Positions 25,093-36,709 of a stretch of DNA of 64,000 nucleotides are shown in pieces; positions within the stretch are counted from its first letter, which is position 1; each line of letters starts with the position of its first letter. The DNA lies in assembly GCA_022393335.1 (NCBI GenBank), contig JAJEKB010021074.1, positions 39,301 to 103,300 on the forward strand, given 5' to 3'. Source of the DNA: Macrotrachela quadricornifera. Taxonomy: Eukaryota > Rotifera > Eurotatoria > Philodinida > Philodinidae. The notes under the pieces are model-generated. The model was given only the letters and a program-made list of their open reading frames with translations. It was not told the origin of the DNA and ran no database searches. The position numbers were made by a program, and so were the translations under genes.

Positions 25093-25722
25093 TTTGATTC
25101 ACGTACATTCTGAAGATATGAAGAAGCTCAATGAACATTATTCCCGAGAATGATGGTGAAGTTACTTCTCTAGTTCGTGCTTCACAGTGTTTATAAGTCA
25201 ATGATAAGCAGGTCCAACTCAAACTCTACATTTTCTCATACGATAGTTAGAATGAGGTTGGAGCTGACACATTCACATTAGCTGTGGTTCAATTTCGATT
25301 GACTTACCATTTTGTCCAATGAAAATGAGAAAAATCAGGAATGAAACACCGATTTCAAAAGCGATCATAAAGGGGTTCAATTTTTTTAAGATAAGATCGA
25401 GCGCAGCATAAATTTCTACAGATACTATTGCAACGGAATTCTCGAAAAACTTAAAGCTGAAGTCACTGTTAGAAGGGAATAGTAAAAATAATCGACAAAT
25501 TAGTGTTAAAGTAGAAGTAGTATCTGTAAAGAAAGAAATGAATTTGTGTAGAGTCTGAGCGACAATAGCTGGAGTTGCAGTTGAGGTTAGAGTGAGTTTG
25601 AAAAAAAAGGGAGTAAAGGTGTATGGAATTGAGGAGACACATAACAGTTTTGTCCAACTCTGTCAAGAATATTTTTATCTCTTAAAAGTATGTTTTGATT
25701 TTCATTATACGTTTGTATGTAG
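25093..25722. other. Presumed intron remainder, no gene seen
   Basis: Frames at 25469-25880 on the minus strand and at 25592-25774 on the plus strand overlap the module exon and have no recognisable content. The stretch ends at the acceptor TTTGTATGTAG just before 25723. Confidence 0.4.
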
Positions 25723-26449
25723 ATTAAGGCCTCTAATTTTGAAACAGCCAGTCTCAACATCTGTTCAACAATGATCTCTTCAGAATGTAGAGATAGATCC
25801 CAAACGAGTATTAGTTTAAATTCTATCTCTGACAGTTCTGATACATCGTACTGTCTCATATGGCTTGATATTAATGCCAAAAATGATGAACTAACTAAAG
25901 CTGAATTAAGATCTGTTACAACGTGTCAACTTTTAATATTTGACGATGTCAATATTTGTGAACAATTTGTCTTCAACAAACCGAATGATCGATTCATATT
26001 TATTGTTTCATATGAATTTGGTTCTGATATTACACCAAGAATTGTCTCTCTCAAACAAATCGTTACTATATTTGTTTACACAAAGAATAGTGCAATAAAT
26101 ACGCATCGACCGTGGACTGATCAATATCTTACTGTACCTGTCGCTTGTGAATTGTTATCAAGATAAAATAAATTTGTTTTTCTCTTTTTAGAAAGTTCAA
26201 CCACTTGTAACAGATCTAATGACACTTAAAACAATAATTCAATACGAACTTCATAAGTATGGTTTCAATACAACTGTAAGTTAAACTCATCAAATAATAA
26301 TTACAATGGATCCTTTTTTTTAATTTAAAAGAATCATTATATATTCAGACTATTTCATATGTTGTGAGACTTGAAAAATATTAAAATATATGTAGGCAAC
26401 AAATTTGGACTCATTGAATGTATATGATGTTGAGTACTTATATTGGTCT
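25723..26449 (+). CDS. Second alpha/beta module exons of the long gene
   Basis: The acceptor TGTATGTAG at 25722 opens a frame continuous through ATG 25771 to donor 26133|GTACCT. The module reads CLIWLDINAKND..., FIFIVSYEFGSDITPRI, IFVYTKN. Exon 26192-26275 (28 codons, phase 0) supplies the KVQPLVTDL helix, and a third exon opens at 26396 (ATNLDSLNVYDVEYLYW). The palindromic repeat at 26461 begins about 65 bp into this third exon, where a stop soon follows, so its true donor (before 26450) is uncertain. If 25771 is the true start this is a short gene. Phase and domain order fit better as the middle of a gene running from 18990 to 33875. Confidence 0.6.
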
Positions 26450-26460
26450 TTCATATATAG

Positions 26461-26937
26461 ACCCCGACAAGTTCAGCTCTAGTTCATATTTTAGGAACTG
26501 TTCAAAACGCTCACGAACTGAACTATTTAAACAGCTCTTTTTGAACTGAACTGCTTGAACAGCTCCTTTTGAACTGAACTGCTTGAACACCTCCTTTTGA
26601 ACCGAACTGCTTGAACAGCTCCTTTTGAACCGAACTGCTTGAACACCTCCTTTTGAACCGAACTGCTTGAACAGCTCCTTTTGAACTGAACTGAACTTTT
26701 CGAACAGCTCTATTCAAATGACCTGATCCGCTTGAACAGGTCTTTCTGAACTGTTTGAAAAGTTTAGTTCATTTGAAAAGAGCTGTTCGAAAAGTTCAGT
26801 TTAGTTCAAAAGAGCTGTTCGAAAAGTTCAGTTCAGTTCAAAAGGAACTGTTCAAGCAGTTCAGTTCATTTGAACAGAGCTGTTCGAACAGTTCATTAGT
26901 TCATTTGAATGGAGTTCATGAACTTAAGCTGGTCGAC
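26461..26937. repeat. Palindromic AGCTGTTCGAACAG repeat array
   Basis: About 480 bp of near-continuous GAACTG / CAGTTC / GAGCTGTTCGAA words. The first half is mainly GAACTGAACTGCTTGAACAG and the second half its complement, so the whole array can fold. Frames read across it encode only repetitive Leu/Phe/Lys/Ser strings (26523-26717 minus; 26755-27009 plus) and are not genes. Confidence 0.85.
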
Positions 26938-27929
26938 CCCTATTCATATAGCGTATTATTCGATAATATCTTTTCTTATAATAATAAAAACAAAAACATA
27001 AGAATGTGACGATAAATCTTTCGAAATCGATCAATACAATATTTTATTTCAATAAAATATTCTTATTAATGACTACACGTATTAATTTGATTACACAAAA
27101 ATGAGATTTGATTATTATATATCTATTCTCTATCACTTCTTATGTCGTCAAATCTTTTAGGAATTTCATCAATGATTTTTTTAAAAATCATTTTAAGTTA
27201 TGTTTTCCATTCTTTGTTTAGTCTAATTAATAGGTATTCAAAGTTTGAAAGTTGTTCTCTTCATACTTTTTTGCTAAGTATTCTTCATAGATTTGCAGTT
27301 GACTATACATCATTCACTTTAGCATTCCCATCTTGACGTGAATTACGAACACTAAATAGTTTTCCAATAGTTCACATTACAATCTTTCTTCAGTGTATTT
27401 GAATCCTTAATTAAAACATGACTAGCGGTAATGCCCGGCGTTGCTCTGGAAATCTACATACTGAAAACTTACTATGTCAGAAATCGACAGAAGGCATATA
27501 GCAGAGGTCGAAACGGGATGGATTTTGCATCCTCCGCTCCACCCCGACATTGCCTCTATTTTTGTTTCTCTGCTTCGCTTCGTCCCGCCCCGATTTTGAC
27601 TCTTTCTCTGCTTCCCCCCCCCCCCCCCCCCCCCCCATATTTTGATTCGTTTTTGCTTCCCCGCCCCAATTATTTCCAATCCATTCTTGATTGTTTTTTA
27701 CTTTTTCATCAAGTTATTTTAAAAAGTTTGTGTCTGTTGATCTTATTGCTTATTTCACAACATATTGAAAAAAAGATTCACAAGAGTCTGGGAGCACAAA
27801 AACAGAGAATACCATCAAAACTAAATGTGATGATACAAAAAAACAAGTAACGCTCGTCTGAAGACTCGCTCAGCTCTTTCTCGTAGAAATCGTGTTTCTA
27901 AATCACCGTCAAACTATACATTTATAAAA

Positions 27930-28490
27930 TTTTAAAAAATCGCAGTCAGATTCAAGTTCCTGAACATTAACGGCCGTTGACCAAACTTCATAAAAAAAAA
28001 TTTTTTTTGTAAAAAAAGTGATCCTTAATGTAAAAAATTGATTCTCAAAAAAATTTTAAAAAACTAACATCAGATTCGAGTTCCATGACCCCGATTACCC
28101 TTCGGTCAACCCTTATAAAAAAATTTTTTTTGCAAAAAAAGTGATCCTTTGTGTAAAAAATTGATTCTCAAAAAAATTTTAAAAAACTAACATCAGATTC
28201 GAGTTCCTTGACCCCGATTACCCTTCGGCCAACCCTTATAAAAAAATTTTTTTTTGCAGAAAAAGTAATCCTTTGTGTAAAAAGTTGATTCTCAAAAAAA
28301 TTTTAAAAAACTAACATCAGATTCGGATTCCTTGACCCCGATTACCCTTCGGTCAACCCTTATAAAAAAAATTTTTTTTGTAAAAAAGGTGATCCTTTGT
28401 GTAAAAAATTGATTCTCAAAAAAATTTTAAAAAACTAACATCAGATTCGAGTTCCTCAACCCCGATTACCCTTTGGTTAAGTTTTATAGA
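27930..28490 (+). repeat. Tandem array, ~120-bp unit, about 4.5 copies
   Basis: The unit contains AACTAACATCAGATTCGAG, CCCCGATTACCCTTCGG, CAACCCTTATAAAAAAATTT and AAGTGATCCTTTGTGTAAA, with starts near 28050, 28165, 28287 and 28410. Copies are very similar, so the array is young. It lies wholly inside the hAT element. Confidence 0.85.
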
Positions 28491-28681
28491 AAATATGAAT
28501 AAAATGTTTTTTTGACCTTTTGCGGACATACAAGCAAACAAGCAAGCAAGCAAACAATTTATGTTTCTAAGACTCTTCTCTACGAGAAAGAGAATAGAGG
28601 CACACTAACATAATATTACAAAAAAAATAGTCATAAGACAAAAAAGTAGCGTAAGCAGAAAAAGATGTAGCTATAGGTTAA

Positions 28682-29190
28682 TCAATATTTCTTCTTGTCA
28701 TTCTCTATTGAACGAAGAAATAGTATATTGTTAACAGTTGTTGGATCTAAACTAGGTCTTCTTTGCTTAACAATTTGGCCCGTGACCGAGAATTCGCTTT
28801 CTACAGTAGCTGAACTGCGCGGAATCGAGTATATCCGACGTGCTAACTGTGATAGATTTGGAAAATTACTCTCATATTCTTTCCAAAACAATAATGGATT
28901 AGTTTAGTTTTTCTCTTTATCTACCTTAAGTTCAATATAAATATCAAGTTCATCTTTTGCTGTTGTAGTTTCTTTTTTATCATTTCATCACCCATCAATC
29001 GTTCGAAAAAAGTTTTTTTGCTTTTTTTGGGTGGTTGATTTTCAATATCGAATGTTGTAGTGGTACTCATTCTTGGCAATAATCTTTTTCTATTGTAAAT
29101 ATTAACTAGAGCTAACGACCAATAAGTGTTCATCCAATCGCGTTCCAAGTCATTTATAAGTTCGACGTTTAAACACAATGACACCTATCA
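28682..29190 (-). pseudogene. hAT transposase C-terminus (dimerisation domain) remnant
   Basis: The minus-strand frame 28682-28891 reads FWKEYESNFPNLSQLARRIY, then SIPRSSATVESEFSVTG and a terminal NNILFLRSIEN. This is the classic hAT C-terminal dimerisation motif. A single stop (28917-28919 region) separates it from the upstream piece 28921-29184, which has the usual linker (PPKKSKKTFFERLMGDE). The zinc finger and catalytic core are absent, so the element is non-autonomous. Confidence 0.85.
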
Positions 29191-29845
29191 CAAAAATTTC
29201 GCACGAGTTATTACAATAGCTCTGCCATGCAGATACGAGTTTTGAATATGAAACTGAAGAACAGGGAAAATTTCGGAGAGTCTACTTCACTCTACCCCAC
29301 CCCGTCTCATCATAACTAATCTTCACTCCGTCCCGCCCCGACCTAACTTATTTTTTCTCTACTTGCCCCGACCCGCCCCGGCTACTTCACTCAAATTCCT
29401 TACCCGCCCCGCTCCGTTCAGAAAAATTATTTACTCACCTGCCCCGTTCAGCTAGAAGTTCTCCCCACCGCGGAACCTCGCCCCCTTTCGACCTCTGGCA
29501 TATAGAAGGCGTGCTTCATATTTTTTATATATGATTACTACATGTTTCGTCGTGCATACATTTACATTCATGCGTAAATCGGACAATTCAGCAAATAGTG
29601 TGCGAATATGAGTGTCTTTTTTTTACTCATGCCAATTGTCATGCTATACGAACATCCGCTGGAAAAAGGTGACACTAAGAGTTGGATAATCTACCGATAG
29701 TAGCAAATACTCTAAAGTCTTTGAAAGATTGGTGAAAATTACAATATATCATAACATGTATGAAATTTCATTCCGTCCCTCCCCCTGGCTGCCCTGACTC
29801 TCTTTCAACCTTCATCTGGACTCAAGGTATCTCATGAAACGGTTG

Positions 29846-30392
29846 GCGCCGCTAACTCGTACGGCGTCCAAATGCAAAAAAACCGACGGACAGAGACAAC
29901 CTTCTTCTTTATATATATAGATTATGAGCTATGAGTAATGGAATTTTATGCTACTTATTGCTTTCTACATTCGATGGGTATTACCACTTATACGGTCACC
30001 CTTTATCTTATAAATTCTATTTGTTTTTTCGAGTATCCTGGAACCTCTTACATCCAAGGGTAAAAAATGCAGATTATTATCTGCTTTTGTTCTCAAGTTA
30101 CTGAGAATCTTCAATGATTCAAGAACGAAAGTGTATAAAAACCTGTGCTTTTTGTCGTTGCACACAGACCACTTTAGGATACTCGAAGAAAACGGATAGG
30201 ATGTATAAAATGAAGAGCAACCATATGAATGAAAATATCCATCGAATGAAGAAGGCAACAGGTCAGATAAAATTCCATTACTCATAAATCATAATCTATA
30301 TATATAGAAAGAAGAAGTTATGTCTGTCTGTCTGTCTGTTTTTTATGCGTCTGGGCACCGCACGAGCTAGCGGTGCCAAACCTTCCATGGCA
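29846..30392. repeat. Inverted repeat pair within the outer TIR element
   Basis: The left arm (about 29846-29975) contains CGCCGCTAACTCGTACGGCG and CTTCTTCTTTATATATATAG. The right arm (about 30235-30392) contains the complementary CTATATATATAGAAAGAAG and CCGCACGAGCTAGCGGTGCC, plus a TGTC tetranucleotide run. The arms also match at ATTACTCAT and CATTCGATGG near the loop. Confidence 0.7.
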
Positions 30393-30803
30393 TACTCTTC
30401 TGTTCTGAGAAAGATCGAGAGGGGATCAAGATGATTGGCGAGAGGGTTGGGACGCAATTTCACACAAGTTATGATACATTGCAGTTTTTATCAATCGTTT
30501 AAAAATTTCAGAGCATTTGCTGCCATTGTTAAAATATTTGCCTCTTAGTATTACTTTTTTTGCAGTGGATGTTGATATAAAGCATGGCAATAGGCATGAG
30601 TTAAGAGAAAGACACTGACACTCCCACACTATTTGCTGAATTATTCGATTTAAGAATGAATGTAAGTGTATGCACGGCATGACATGTAGTAATAATAGAT
30701 GAAAAGGTCTCAACCACGTCCTCTATACATCTTCTGTTGTTTTCTGACATGGTAGGTTTTCAGTATAAGAATTTCTAGAGCAACACCGGGTACTTCCACT
30801 AGT

Positions 30804-31290
30804 TTCTTATAAATTTCAAATTATATCAATTTATTCCATTCTCAATTTCACTGCATTAATTATTATTTTTTAATCCTGCCTATGATGTGTTCGTATATTT
30901 TAATTCATCTTAATCTAATTGCTGAATACATAGTTTGACTCAATATGTAATCAGTAAGTCATGATGAGCACTGAATAAACAATTCAGAATAACTTGCTAT
31001 AGGATCTTGTTTCACTATTTTTTTATATAAAATATGTTCAACATTTTATAAGAAAATCTTTGAAAAAATTATATTGTTTCATTTTGAAAAATTTAGCATT
31101 ACATTCTTATGTGTATACTTGTATTATTAAAAGAGAAGATATCATCGAATAATGCGCAATATGAGTGCTCAACGTTATATAAATACATTGAATTTAAATT
31201 ATTTTTTGTCTGTATATAAATTAATTTTTATCAATCTTCAAGACTTACGAAATATCTTATTATGATAATTTATTTATTAAATATTTGTAG
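30804..31290. other. Presumed last part of a large intron
   Basis: AT-rich, no frames. It ends at the acceptor AAATATTTGTAG immediately before the exon starting at 31291. Confidence 0.4.
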
Positions 31291-33875
31291 GAAAATAAAT
31301 TTTCAGAAAATGATATTATAATGGACATATTTAATCGAAAAGAAATGATAAGTCAAAATTTAAAGATGGAAAAAGGAAATTTTCTCTGGTTTAAACTATT
31401 TGTTGAAGTTCTTATTCATATGAAAGATACTGAACAAGCTCATCAAGATTTGGTAAAAATATTACGTATGAACTATCCTAAATCAAATTTCGTTGATGAT
31501 TTTGCTCAAAACTATACGGCTGATAAAGCAATTGAATGGTTCATACGTGATGATTCATGTTTATTACAAGAATTAAATAAAGCATTACGGCAACAACATT
31601 TAGATCATTTATTTATATTTCGACACTTGATTAATCATATCTATCAACAACTAAAACAAGAGCGCAATAGACAAAGAGACGATAAAGAAAAGGTTATTAC
31701 ATTATATCATGGTCAAGTTATATCTGAGTTTGGACTTAAGCAACTTCTTCAAGGCGATAAAGATGAACTAATAGCTATTAATAGTTTTATGTTAACATGG
31801 AGTGATCAAATGAAAGCAATTAATTTTATCAAAGAACAATATCAAGCTGGTCTCAAACGTATCTTATTTAAAATTGAGGTTGATTATAGAAAAATATCGA
31901 GTCTATTAGCTCGAATAAATGTAAACGGACAAGATCTAACATTATTTATGATTGGATGTATATTTCGTATTCGTTCAATTACAAGAGATGATACAATCAA
32001 TTGTTACATACTTCAACTTGAATTATGCAATGATGATGATACTGATTTAAAAGTTATATTTGATTATATGAAAAAAGACTTCATTCAACCAGAAACAGAT
32101 CTAATTACATTGGGTAGTTTATTACGAAGAATGGGTGAATTAGACAAAGCGTACAAATATTTCGAATTACTCCTATCTGAATTAGATGAAAATGATCTTG
32201 ATCGTGCATATTGTTTGGACGGCTTAGGACATATCGAGAATGATAAAGGGAGATTTGGAGAAGCATTGAAGCGCCATCAACAATCACTCGAGTTGCGTAT
32301 AAGACACAATTTATCTCATACAAATTATTCAATTATTGTTCTTAGTCATATTCATATTGCCAATGACTATAAAGATATGGGAGACTATGATAGAGCACTG
32401 ATAAATGTAGCAGAAGCACGCACTCTTATTCGACAACATAATTTACAAGGAGATCAAGCAAAAGAAGCTGCATGTCACAATATTGTTGGATCTATTCTAT
32501 ATGAACAAGTGAGATGTATTGAAGCACTTGAGGAATTTCAACAAGCACTGGATTTAAACAAACAACACGGAATACCAGACGATCATCCTAATTTAGCCTC
32601 GATCTATCAAAATATGGGTCTGTGTCATCTGAATCCTGAAAGTCCAATACATAATCCTACATTAGCACTGGATTATTGCGTACAAGCACTAATAATTCGA
32701 TTGACTGCATTACCTCACAATCACCGTAGTACAGGTGTTACTTATCGATCAATAGGTTTAGCATATGAACAATTAAAAGAGTATCAAAGCGCTTTAGAAT
32801 TCTATGAGAAAGCTAATATCATTCGTAAAGCATGGAATGGAGCTTTTCATGAACTACAAATCACAGATGAAGACATAAAACGAACACAAAGGTAATTTCT
32901 TTCCATATAAAGCTGTTGAAACGTCACCATGTTTTGCTTATAGACACCTCTCCAGTCCAACATCTCAGCCAGAGCATCGCTTTACAACAGTAAGCATGCA
33001 CTATAATCAGTATTTCTTCTTACACGCATAATATTATTTTCAGCAAACATCTCAAAATGAAACTATTCCTAGCACAGCATATATTAAGTTAAAAAACACA
33101 ACGTCATGGTCGCAGCTATGCTTTAGAGGAGTGCCAACACAGTCAGTCATTCGACGTCTCATTTTACTTGGACGTTCAAATGCAGGTATGAAAAGATTTT
33201 CGTATAAATTCTACTTATTGATGTTTTTAAGTAAAAAGTTCATTTGGAAACACATTACTTGCGCAAGAAAATTATTTTATGGTTAATCAAGATTCATATT
33301 CAACAACATATCTAGATGAAAATGGTTGTCTTATAGGATATCGAGACTTTTATGGAAGAACGCTAATGATTATTAATACACCTGCCTTTGATAATGCAGA
33401 TGATTCAAACTCTATTGCATCAATTGAAATTGCACGATCACTTGAATTAACAGCACCTGGACCACATGCATTTTTGTTAGTGCTTGAGTTTACTTGTGAT
33501 CCATCATTTTCAGAAGAAGATGACAAACGACTTAGTGAATCACTCATTAATATATTTGGACCCGAAGTTTTTCAATATATTGTGATTGTATTCACCAATC
33601 TAGAGAAACTTCAGAAGGATGGAATTGAAATTGATAGATATATGAAAAATTACCGTAGTCAATCGTTTATTGAATTAATGAAGAAATGTAAAAATAGATA
33701 TATATCAATCAATAATCAGGCTCCACCCAATGCTAAAGATGCTAGTTTTGCTGAATTAATGCTTACTATCGATCGAATGCTTAGGGACAATAATAAAAAA
33801 GAATATACATACCAATCACCTTACCGACAACAAACATCAAAATTCATATCAAAAACGTACGTTAAACTTACTTAG
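31291..33875 (+). CDS. Dead-ART / TPR / AIG1 GTPase fusion protein (3' part of long gene)
   Basis: Exons 31291-32891, 32944-32989, 33044-33185 and 33232-33875 join in frame; the apparent stop at 32893 lies inside a GT-AG intron. The ART-like region reads YHGQ (Arg of YRGQ lost), NSFMLTWSD (S-T-S lost) and DLTLFMIGCIFRI (E-x-E lost), so transferase activity is unlikely. Six TPRs follow (for example LGSLLRRMGELDKAYKYFEL). A 60-residue linker then leads to an AIG1-type GTPase domain: LILLGRSNA/VKSSFGNTLL, with Val for the last P-loop Gly; INTPAFD instead of DTPGF; and the family block APGPHAFLLVL. The GTPase may thus bind nucleotide poorly. Upstream exons are probably 18990-19480 and 25723-26449. 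If these are not linked, ATG 31321 is the start. Confidence 0.75.
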
Positions 33876-34180
33876 TTCGATATAAAAGCAACAGGAAAAA
33901 TGTTCTTTTTTTCTTGCTTAAAAAAAAATTATCCTCTCAATACATCTTATTCTTTGTGATTTGAGCAGCTTCTCCAAATGTTTGTATCAGATGTTTGGTC
34001 ACTATTAAAACCTTTCTTTAGGCCTTTTCACAGCGTTAATGTCGTTGCACTAACTTATTCCGTTTTAATATTAAAGTAGCCAGTAACAGTAGAAGAATAG
34101 TCTTTGAAAACAGTATTATTTGTATATTTCAAAATATTAATCTCATATAATCATACAAGATTAATATTAATATTCAAGAG
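33876..34180. other. 3' flank, no gene seen
   Basis: AT-rich DNA between the fusion gene stop and the palindromic element. No ORF or repeat was noted. Confidence 0.4.
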
Positions 34181-36125
34181 AGAAAGGACGGGGACGTATA
34201 AGCATTGGAAAATGGGCGGTTTAGAGTTCATAGACTATTCGTTGGCAATTCTTACTAGAAAAGTGAGACTAGTTTTATTAAAGCAAATTCAAGTAAAATT
34301 GTACGTTTTGAAGCTCCTTCTGAAGCTACATATTTTCATATATCATATAGGTCCTTTATATGGTATAAATATATACATAGTGATGAACATATAACAATTT
34401 TTGAAAATATTGAAAGCTCAATTGATCTTCATTAGAAAGAGCATTGAATTCTGCATCGTTTCATATAAGAACTATTATTTTTTAACGAACTATTTAGGAC
34501 ATCAGGAGGACTATCCGATGGTGAAGGTATATGGAACACGATAAATATTGCATGCCATTTAATAGTAATTTGACCTGTTTGAAATTTTTTTCCATGCGAG
34601 CCGCTTTCGCTTATATACCATTCGATAGAGCGAAGAAAGGGCTACAAACTGATATATAATTGATTTGATTTCAAGTCTGGCCCAAGCACCTAAACTGCGT
34701 TTTAATGGTCGAGGGGTGGGAAAAACTGCATTTTTTGACTAGTTTCGAGTCGTTTTTTATGAGATTGACCCGCCTTTTAATTTTAAAAAATGGTATATTT
34801 GAAATCAGCACAAAAAACTGAGCCGATCTATAAACTTTTCAAAATCTTCTGAGCACTTTTATTTTATCTCAAAAATTTTGCCCTGGTCCCCCTAGGGATC
34901 GGTCGAAAAATGAAATTAACTGAAACACCACCTTGATTGTCAAAAACGAACTCTTAAGGTCGAAACAGTTAAATAAATTGAATAGAACAGCTAACGAACT
35001 GATAAAACCGCATTTCTAATTAATTTCATTTTTCGACCGATCCCTGGGGGGACCAGGGCAAAATTTTTGAGATAAAATAAAAGTGCTCAGAAGATTTTGA
35101 AAAGTTTATAGATCGGCTCAGTTTTTTGTGCTGATTTCAAATATACCATTTTTTAAAATTAAAAGGCGGGTCAATCTCATAAAAAACGACTCGAAACTAG
35201 TCAAAAAATGCAGTTTTTCTCACCCCTCGACCATTAAAACGCAGTTTAGGTGCTTGGGCCAGACTTGAAATCAAATCAATTATATATCAGTTTGTAGCCC
35301 TTTCTTCGCTCTATCGAATGGTATATAAGCGAAAGCGGCTCGCATGGAAAAAAATTTCAAACAGGTCAAATTACTATTAAATGGCATGCAATATTTATCG
35401 TGTTCCATATACCTTCACCATCGGATAGTCCTCCTGATGTCCTAAATAGTTCGTTAAAAAATAATAGTTCTTATATGAAACGATGCAGAATTCAATGCTC
35501 TTTCTAATGAAGATCAATTGAGCTTTCAATATTTTCAAAAATTGTTATATGTTCATCAGTATGTATATATTTATACCATATAAAGGACCAGAGCTGCCAC
35601 CAGGCCAGCCTGCCAGGCGATGTTAAATTTCGAAATTCTACTCTGACCTGATCTGTTCATATTATCTTGGAGTAGACTATTGGACTAGATCAGACCAATA
35701 TTATTGGAGGGATTCAACTCTTTCCTGTGTGACAAATCCTTGCATGCCGTAGCAAATTAATGTAAAATGGACATATTATCATAGGTTTTTCTCACACAGG
35801 AAAAGTTTGAATCCGACCAATAATATTGGTCTAATCTAGTCTATTAGTCTACTCCAAGATAATATGAATAGATCAGGTCAGATTAGAATTTCAAAATTTA
35901 GCATCGCCTGGCAGGCCGGCCTGTTGGCAGCTCTGTAAACGACCTATATGATATATGAAAATATGTAGCTTCAGAACGAGCTTCAAAACGACCCTTAAAA
36001 CGTACAATTTTACTTGAATTTGCTTTAATAAAACTAGTCTCACTTGTCTAGTAAGAATTGCCAACGAATAGCCTATGAACTCTAAACCGCCCATTTTCTA
36101 ATGTTTATACGCCCCCGTCCTTTCT
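34181..36125. mobile_element. Giant palindrome element, arms ~0.75 kb, one arm carrying an insertion
   Basis: The left end AGAAAGGACGGGGACGTATA pairs with the right end TATACGCCCCCGTCCTTTCT. Identity continues almost without break to a centre near 34975, if the 347-bp insertion at 35589-35935 is removed. The arms include a CATTCGATAGAGCGAAG box (34618; inverted at about 35306). Frames at 34104-34394 and 35891-36094 are the same repeat sequence read from each arm and are not genes. No transposase. Confidence 0.85.
35589..35935. mobile_element. hAT-type MITE inserted in the right arm
   Basis: The TIRs are CAGAGCTGCC...GGCAGCTCTG with extension CAGGCCAGCCTGCCAGGCGA / complementary at the right end, then an inner inverted repeat around AATATTATTGG and TCCAAGATAATATGAA. 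It is flanked by TAAAGGAC and TAAACGAC, an 8-bp duplication with one mismatch. The uninterrupted left arm of the host palindrome serves as the empty-site control. Confidence 0.85.
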
Positions 36126-36709
36126 GACGTGATGAATCGCTTTGTCGTCGAAACATCCACGACCGTATGTAGTTCGATACACTAATTTCAAATATCCTGA
36201 TTCAGGGGGTCCTGAAGCCTTTATAGATTCTATATCCTACAATTTCTGATCAGTCTAATACATATCAGTAAACAAAATAATGACGCAGATACATTTTTTT
36301 ACAAACACTTCGTCCTTAAGTTTCAAATATTATGCTATAAAACAACGTATTGTGTTATATATTGACTACATGCAGTTATATGGCACATCTTTCTGACGTG
36401 TTCACAAATATTCCACAAGTATACTATATTCAGCTATGTATATAACAATAACAGATATAAAAAAATTATGATAATTACTTAAAATATAAAGGATGGATTT
36501 CGAAAACAGATGATGAATTGAGCGATATAATATAGTATGATACAAAAGATAAATTAATGCATTTTTTATCGTTTGATAATATGCAAAAAAAGTAATCTTT
36601 AAAAGATAGTTTTTCGCATTTAGCTTTCTTCCGTATTATAATGTACCCTACTGTCTAAAATCTACTGTTGAATATTCATAAAAAATATATTTCTAAGACT
36701 ACTTTGGCC
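36126..36709. other. Spacer, no gene seen
   Basis: AT-rich, with no coding frame and no inverted repeats noticed. Confidence 0.4.

Larger units (their letters stand above)
27502..29497 (-). mobile_element. hAT element, degraded, with perfect 8-bp TSD
   Basis: The ends CAGAGGTCGAAA / TTTCGACCTCTG are terminal inverted repeats. They are flanked by an exact 8-bp duplication GCATATAG (27494-27501 and 29498-29505), the hallmark of hAT insertion. Subterminal regions are C-rich (CGTCCCGCCCCG words near 27580 and 29320) and include a 23-C run at 27614-27636. The interior holds a tandem array and a hAT transposase C-terminal remnant on the minus strand. Confidence 0.9.
27421..30803. mobile_element. 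Outer TIR element, split by a hAT insertion
   Basis: The left end ACTAGCGGTAATGCCCGGCG and right end GGGTACTTCCACTAGT are imperfect inverted repeats that continue inward (TCAGTATGTAGATTTCCAGA against TCTAGAAATTCTTATACTGA, about 60 bp). The hAT element 27502-29497 is inserted 80 bp from the left end. A further inverted pair lies at 29846-30392. No own transposase was recognised. Confidence 0.6.

Noticed and set aside
26523..27009. Open frames on both strands with repeated Phe/Lys/Ser strings
   Set aside because: Produced by the palindromic AGCTGTTCGAACAG array; composition is purely repeat-driven.
27422..27850. ORFs on both strands with poly-Gly or poly-Pro
   Set aside because: Generated by the 23-C run and C-rich termini of the hAT element.
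27930..28490. Regular repeats that could suggest a CRISPR-like array
   Set aside because: Whole units repeat with no short repeat/unique spacer pattern, and the genome is eukaryotic with introns.
31321..32895. A gene ending at the TAA 32893-32895
   Set aside because: The stop lies in a good GT-AG intron and the next three exons keep frame into the GTPase domain; kept only as an alternative.
34104..36094. Two similar ORFs (34104-34394 plus, 35891-36094 minus)
   Set aside because: They are the two arms of one palindrome read in opposite directions, with no protein-like conservation.
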